DNA from: Opitutus sp. GAS368
GTDB taxonomy: Bacteria; Verrucomicrobiota; Verrucomicrobiia; Opitutales; Opitutaceae
Reading direction: 5' to 3'
Assembly (NCBI GenBank): GCA_945861235.1
Contig: CAMATV010000040.1
Location: forward strand, 1 to 13,739
DNA: 13,739 bases
Shown: positions 13,641 to 13,739 of the stretch, in pieces
Layout of the letters: each line of letters begins with the position of its first letter
How positions within the stretch are numbered: the first letter of the stretch is position 1
The notes under the pieces: generated by a model
The model's database searches: none
Told to the model about the DNA's origin: nothing
Seen by the model: only the letters and a program-made list of their open reading frames with translations
Made by a program: the position numbers and the translations under genes

Positions 13641-13739
13641 GGTTCCGAGAAAGGCCGAGTAACGTCCGTCAGGTGGCACGGGCTTGCAACCCAAAAACCC
13701 GCCGGCACCATGCCAAGACATGCCTGCAATCGCGATCAT

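Noticed and set aside
1..13739. CRISPR arrays, tRNA or rRNA genes, transposase or integrase genes
   Set aside because: No regularly spaced direct repeats, no T-loop-like sequence in a tRNA context and no such protein motifs were seen on either strand.

Overview
The window is high-GC bacterial chromosome. The mix of genes suggests a Verrucomicrobiota member, most likely Opitutaceae. The clues are secreted GxDLY-type and divergent SGNH esterases, a Tat-exported TIM-barrel hydrolase-like protein, a SET-domain methyltransferase, an RsmH paralog with an N-terminal extension, and palindromic GC-rich repeats of the dispersed kind seen in such genomes. This placement is an inference from gene families remembered, not from a search. 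I see no rRNA, tRNA, CRISPR array, transposase, integrase or phage structural gene.

Layout. 1-751 (-) is the N-terminal part of an exported SGNH esterase that runs off the left edge. 960-1445 (+) is a secreted HbpS/GlcG-like protein. 1875-2438 (-) is a SET-domain protein, divergent from 2497-4278 (+), a Tat-exported glycoside-hydrolase-like protein. 4279-4676 is a repeat-rich gap holding a short response-regulator remnant and a 138-bp inverted-repeat element. 4677-5765 (+) is a divergent secreted SGNH-like protein, followed 8 bp later by an RsmH-family methyltransferase (5774-6856, +). That gene converges, 4 bp apart, on an orphan ParB-like protein (6861-7739, -). 7977-8420 (+) is a two-CBS-domain protein. 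8687-9472 (-) is a stand-alone ABC ATPase. 9863-10228 (+) is an ArsC/Spx-family protein whose stop overlaps a small unknown ORF (10225-10494). 10523-10672 looks like the tail of a lost DUF4097-type gene. 10812-12323 (M32 carboxypeptidase) and 12329-13150 (TatD) form a tight pair. A large perfect palindrome separates them from HPr (13341-13640, -).

How the genes fit together. The left third carries exported proteins that could act on polysaccharides and their acyl groups (two SGNH proteins and the Tat hydrolase-like protein), but they are not one operon. The right third is housekeeping: peptide turnover (M32), TatD nuclease, and HPr with both its His and Ser phosphorylation sites. I did not find a convincing new multi-gene system. 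The points most worth following up are the structured repeat elements, the orphan ParB-like regulator, the RsmH paralog, the SET protein, and the gene remnants in the long gaps.
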